Below are positions 44,933 to 48,452 of a stretch of DNA of 48,452 nt, in pieces; the first letter of the stretch is position 1, and each line of letters opens with the position of its first letter. Position numbers and translations under genes: made by a program. Source of the stretch: Succinimonas amylolytica DSM 2873 (lineage in GTDB: Bacteria; Pseudomonadota; Gammaproteobacteria; Enterobacterales; Succinivibrionaceae); NCBI RefSeq assembly GCF_000378405.1, contig NZ_KB899636.1, positions 1,850,083 to 1,898,534 on the forward strand, written 5' to 3'. The notes below the pieces were generated by a model. The model did no database searches and was not told where the DNA came from. It worked only from the letters and a program-made list of their open reading frames with translations.

Positions 44933-47917
44933 ATGAGCGATAACGGGAACAACAATCCTCCTGAGGATCAGAACTCCGAAGAGCAGCAGCCCCGGACCGA
45001 GGATTCGCGTCTTCAGCCATTGAATATCAGAACGGTAAAAATTACCGAGCAGTTAAAGACGGCATTTATCAATTATGCCATGAGCGTAATTGTGGACAGA
45101 GCGCTGCCGGACGTGCGGGACGGTCTCAAGCCGGTGCACCGCAGATGCCTTTATTCCATGTATATCAACGGTTTTGACAGCTCCGGGAAAACCGTGAAAT
45201 CAGCCAAGGTGGTGGGCGATGTTATCGGTAAGTATCATCCCCACGGCGATACTTCGGCCTATGACACCCTGGTTCGCATGGCTCAGGACTTCTCTCTCAG
45301 GTATCCTCTGGTAATCGGGCAGGGAAATTTCGGAAATCTTGACGGTGACAAGGCTGCGGCCATGCGTTATACCGAAATCAAGATGTCCCGTCTTACCAAT
45401 GAAATGGTAATGGATCTCGGTCCCCGCAACGATTTCAAGGAAACCGTCGATCAGGTGCCTAACTATGACGGCTCCGAGCTTATGCCCTCAGTTATGCCGA
45501 ACCGCTTCCCGAACCTTCTGGTCAACGGTTCCTCCGGTATTGCTGTCGGCATGGCCACCAATATCCCCAGCCACAATATGCGGGAGGTTATCGATGCCAC
45601 CCTGGCCCTGATGGATAATCCGGATATCGGCACTGATGGTCTTATGAAGCACATTCAGGGTCCGGATTTTCCGACAGGCGGTATTATCTACGGTGTTTCC
45701 GGCGTAAGAGAAGCCTATGAAACCGGTCATGGTTCCATTATCATCAGATCCCGCACCCACATTGAAGGAAAACCGGGCGAGAAGCAGAGCATTGTTATTG
45801 ACGAAATTCCCTATAACGTCAACAAGAAGGAGCTGGTAACCCGCATCAATGCCTGTATCCGGGAAAAAATTATCGAGGGCATGACCGATGTCAACGATTA
45901 CTCCGGCCGCAAGCATGACGTGCGTATTGTTATCGAGCTTCGCAAGGGCGAGGCGCCGGAAATTATCCTGAACCAGCTGTTCAAGCGTACCAACATGCAG
46001 ATCAGCTATGGCATTAACATGCTGGCTCTCAACGACGGGCACCCGGAGGTAATGAATCTTAAGCAGATTCTGGGAGCCTTTATCAAGCATCGCCGGGAAG
46101 TGGTTACCCGCAGAACCGTGCATGATCTCAGACGTTCCCGGAGCCAGGCCCATCTTCTGGAAGGCATTCTGGTGGTGCTTTCCAACATTGATGAGGTGAT
46201 CCGGATCATCAGGGAATCCCAGAACAAGACTGAGGCCAAAGAGGGGCTCATGAACCGCGGCTGGAGCTTCTCCCTTCTTGACAACCTGATTGCCAGAGCC
46301 GCCGATGGCTCCGAAATCTGCCGGCCGGAGGATCTGGAGGATCCTTCCTATGGCATTCATGACGGTCTTTACCACATTTCGGATCGTCAGGCAGAGAACA
46401 TCCTCAACATGCCGCTCCATCGTCTCACCGGCATGGCGTACAACGAGGTTCAGGACACCTACACGGATCTTGTGGCTAAGATTCGCGGTTTCCTGGCAAT
46501 TCTGGAAAACGACGCTGTTCTGGAGGATGTTATCAGAAAGGAGCTTATCCAGATCCGCGAGGACTACGGAGATAAACGCCGCAGCGAAATTCAGGGCGAA
46601 CGTCCTGAAATTACCATGGAGGATCTGATCGTTCCTGAAACCGCGGTGATTACCATGTCCCGTACCGGCTATGTGAAGTACCAGCCTCTGGCTGAATACC
46701 GCGAGCAGAAGCGCGGCGGCCGCGGCAAGAGAGCCGCCAGGGTTAAGGACGAGGATGTTATCGATAATATTTATATCGTTAATACTCATGATACCATTCT
46801 CTGCTTCTCCTCCATAGGCAAGGTTTATCCTCTTAAGGTTTACGAGCTGCCTACCTCTTCTTCACAGTCCAAGGGACTCCCGATTGTCAACCTGCTGGCA
46901 CTGGAGGAGAACGAGCGTATTATCAGCATTCTGCCGGTAGATAAATTCGATGACGAACGCTACCTGATGCTGATTACCAAGAAGGGTCTTATCAAGAAGA
47001 CCCGGCTGTCCCTCTTCAAGAATCTCAGAAAGAACGGCATTCTGGCTATCAGATTCATGGAAGGAGACAGTCTGGCAGGAAGTGCCATCACCGAAGGCAA
47101 GGATGTTATCGGGGTGTTCTCGTCCAACGGCTATGCCGTGGTATTTAACGAATACTACGGAGCCCAGGACGGCGCTTTCGATGAGGACAGCGATGCTCCG
47201 GAAGCCGAAGACGATACCGCCGAGGATATTCCTGAGGCAGAGGATACTGAAGATTCCGATGACGATGTTTCCGTTTCTGCGGAAAAGGATATCTCCTCCT
47301 ACTGGAATCCGGCTCCCGATGCCAGGTGCATCCGTCCTTCCGGACGTTCCTCCAGAGGCGTGCGTGCCATTAAGCTCGCTCCGGGAGCCGAAGTGGTTTC
47401 CATGGTGGTCTTCAAGCAGGACGGCGGCATGGTGCTTACTGTTTCCTCCAGCGGTCTCGGCAAGCTTACTCCGCTTTCCAAGTACCGTCTCTGCAGCCGT
47501 AACTGCAAGGGAGTGATATCCATTAAGCTGACACAGCATAACGGCAGTCAGGCGCAGGTTGTCGGGGTGCTCCAGGTGCAGAAGGATGATCAGATCGTTC
47601 TTATTACCAGCGACGGCATTCTGATCCGTACCAAGGTAGAACAGATCAGAGTCTGCGGCCGCTTCTCCCAGGGCGTGAAGCTTATCAATATTTCTGATAA
47701 TTCAGAGCTCATTGCCGTAGAGAAGGTTCTGAGCGAGGATCTGGAAAACGATGCCGAGATCCGCGGACTTAACGTTCCTGACAGCGAAAACACCGGTGCA
47801 TCCGGAGAAGCTCCGGAAGCCTCCGGAGATACCGCCGCTTCAGAGACTTCCGGGGATAACCCGTTAGCCGCATCTGAGGCAGCTCTTCAGGACGGAGATT
47901 CTGTACCGCAGGAATAA
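44933..47917 (+). CDS. gyrA: DNA gyrase subunit A
   Basis: Breakage-reunion subunit of DNA gyrase, which introduces negative supercoils with GyrB. From ATG 44933 it has 994 residues, well above E. coli GyrA (875); a GTG at 44918 would add five. The active-site tyrosine is Y146 in AAMRYTE. The region around the quinolone pocket reads [10 protein letters not shown], with threonine at the place of E. coli S83 and aspartate kept at the D87 place. The GyrA-box is QKRGGRG at residues 592-598, which marks it as gyrase and not topoisomerase IV. Much of the extra length comes from an acidic insert at about residues 745-790 in the C-terminal beta-pinwheel ([11 protein letters not shown]), plus an acidic tail. 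I see no strong ribosome-binding site. Confidence 0.97.
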   Translation: MSDNGNNNPPEDQNSEEQQPRTEDSRLQPLNIRTVKITEQLKTAFINYAMSVIVDRALPDVRDGLKPVHRRCLYSMYINGFDSSGKTVKSAKVVGDVIGKYHPHGDTSAYDTLVRMAQDFSLRYPLVIGQGNFGNLDGDKAAAMRYTEIKMSRLTNEMVMDLGPRNDFKETVDQVPNYDGSELMPSVMPNRFPNLLVNGSSGIAVGMATNIPSHNMREVIDATLALMDNPDIGTDGLMKHIQGPDFPTGGIIYGVSGVREAYETGHGSIIIRSRTHIEGKPGEKQSIVIDEIPYNVNKKELVTRINACIREKIIEGMTDVNDYSGRKHDVRIVIELRKGEAPEIILNQLFKRTNMQISYGINMLALNDGHPEVMNLKQILGAFIKHRREVVTRRTVHDLRRSRSQAHLLEGILVVLSNIDEVIRIIRESQNKTEAKEGLMNRGWSFSLLDNLIARAADGSEICRPEDLEDPSYGIHDGLYHISDRQAENILNMPLHRLTGMAYNEVQDTYTDLVAKIRGFLAILENDAVLEDVIRKELIQIREDYGDKRRSEIQGERPEITMEDLIVPETAVITMSRTGYVKYQPLAEYREQKRGGRGKRAARVKDEDVIDNIYIVNTHDTILCFSSIGKVYPLKVYELPTSSSQSKGLPIVNLLALEENERIISILPVDKFDDERYLMLITKKGLIKKTRLSLFKNLRKNGILAIRFMEGDSLAGSAITEGKDVIGVFSSNGYAVVFNEYYGAQDGAFDEDSDAPEAEDDTAEDIPEAEDTEDSDDDVSVSAEKDISSYWNPAPDARCIRPSGRSSRGVRAIKLAPGAEVVSMVVFKQDGGMVLTVSSSGLGKLTPLSKYRLCSRNCKGVISIKLTQHNGSQAQVVGVLQVQKDDQIVLITSDGILIRTKVEQIRVCGRFSQGVKLINISDNSELIAVEKVLSEDLENDAEIRGLNVPDSENTGASGEAPEASGDTAASETSGDNPLAASEAALQDGDSVPQE

Positions 47918-47943
47918 GGGAGATTTTTTCCGATAAATTGGAA

Positions 47944-47974
47944 GGGCAGGACCGGTCAGGGTTCTGCCCTTTTT
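47944..47974 (+). terminator. Terminator after gyrA, target of the intron
   Basis: GGGCAGGAC pairs with GTTCTGCCC (one G-U), eight-base loop, then five T at 47970-47974. The intron starts at the next base. Confidence 0.9.
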
Positions 47975-48452
47975 GTGTGCTCGGCATGTTCTATATCTGT
48001 AGGGTGAAAGTCCCGAACACGACCGCTGGTGGTAAGTGTTAGCGAATTGCAAGGTGGTTACAGTAATGTAATAGCTGAAAGAAGCAATAGTGAAATCCCG
48101 AACTGACGTACAGGAATCACTTCAGGCAGGCAGAGTGGATAAGAGTGCAAAATAACTCGAAGTCCGATAGCCAGACGGAAACTCTGAATGTAAAGGTGGC
48201 AGTGGTGGGAGGAAAGATGTAGGGCTTACCCGAGGAGATCCTGTCAGCTCATTAATGGGTAGTAACAACGAATGGCAGGAAGTCAGCAGAGGCCGTAGTA
48301 GCGAGGAGTATGCGTGTGAAGGGCCGAACAAAACGAGTGTGAAAATTTAAGGAACGCAGCCAGAGTCCAGAAAACAAGGCATAAGACATAAGCGACGGCC
48401 GGCCTGCAGGGAAAGATAGCACGGAATGTGAAGGATACCTCAGGGGTGAGAT
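47975..48452 (+). mobile_element. Group II intron, 5' part, cut by the window edge
   Basis: Begins GTGTG, the group II 5' boundary, at the base after the gyrA terminator T-run. It keeps the highly conserved bacterial domain I pattern: GTAGGGTGAAAGTCCCGAAC near 47998, then GGTGGTAAGTGTTAGC, GAAATCCCGAACTGACGTAC, and GGCAGGAAGTCAGCAGAGGC near 48272. At least 478 bases are present; the reverse transcriptase/maturase gene would lie beyond the right edge, and the 3' boundary (domains V and VI) is not visible. Insertion at a terminator hairpin points to class C. Confidence 0.88.

Noticed and set aside
45488-46789. Large minus-strand frame opposite gyrA
   Set aside because: Shadow of gyrA caused by codon bias; no ribosome-binding site or family.
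48122-48331. Minus-strand protein gene within the intron
   Set aside because: It lies in conserved intron RNA sequence and has no family likeness.

Overview
The window looks like a chromosomal segment from a motile, diderm gammaproteobacterium. Nearly every housekeeping protein (Glk, MscK, CarA/CarB, PepN, PyrD, AspC, YbaK, LpxM, RdgC, GyrA) aligns from memory best with the Escherichia/Vibrio versions. The presence of LpxM, TamA/TamB and a lipoprotein signal fits an outer membrane. The one-chain class I fumarase, a zinc-ribbon membrane protein and several unfamiliar small proteins suggest an anaerobic relative of Aeromonadales such as Succinivibrionaceae. That placement is an inference without a database search.

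Layout. 1-1144: the end of a minus-strand gene with 21-bp repeats encoding a coiled coil, then a gene-poor gap. 1145-10770: glk, an MscK-type channel gene, and carAB with its terminator. 11210-19305: a secreted small protein, a CHASE2 membrane protein, then tamA-tamB. 19635-23698: pepN, a DUF2835 gene and pyrD, ending at a terminator. 24008-25608: class I fumarase. 25886-27061: two identical tRNA-Ser(GGA) genes flanking about 1 kb with an unknown small gene and a structured inverted repeat. 27300-32921: zinc-ribbon membrane protein, ybaK, an unknown gene, lpxM and aspC. 33228-43460: seven flagellin genes in the same direction, with a lipoprotein esterase between the sixth and seventh. 43514-47974: rdgC (minus) divergent from gyrA (plus). 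47975-48452: 5' part of a group II intron inserted at the end of the gyrA terminator.

How it fits together. carAB and pyrD supply pyrimidine (and carAB also arginine) precursors; glk, fumarase and aspC serve central carbon and nitrogen metabolism; tamAB and lpxM serve outer-membrane assembly. The flagellin array is the most distinctive part. Every copy has its own sigma-28 type promoter with an 11-bp spacer, most have a small hairpin in the leader, and most have their own terminator. Two neighbouring copies lie in a 1308-bp tandem duplication that appears perfect, and its boundary falls inside the conserved 3' coding end. This suggests recent unequal crossing-over. No flagellar cap, chaperone or motor gene is present in the window.
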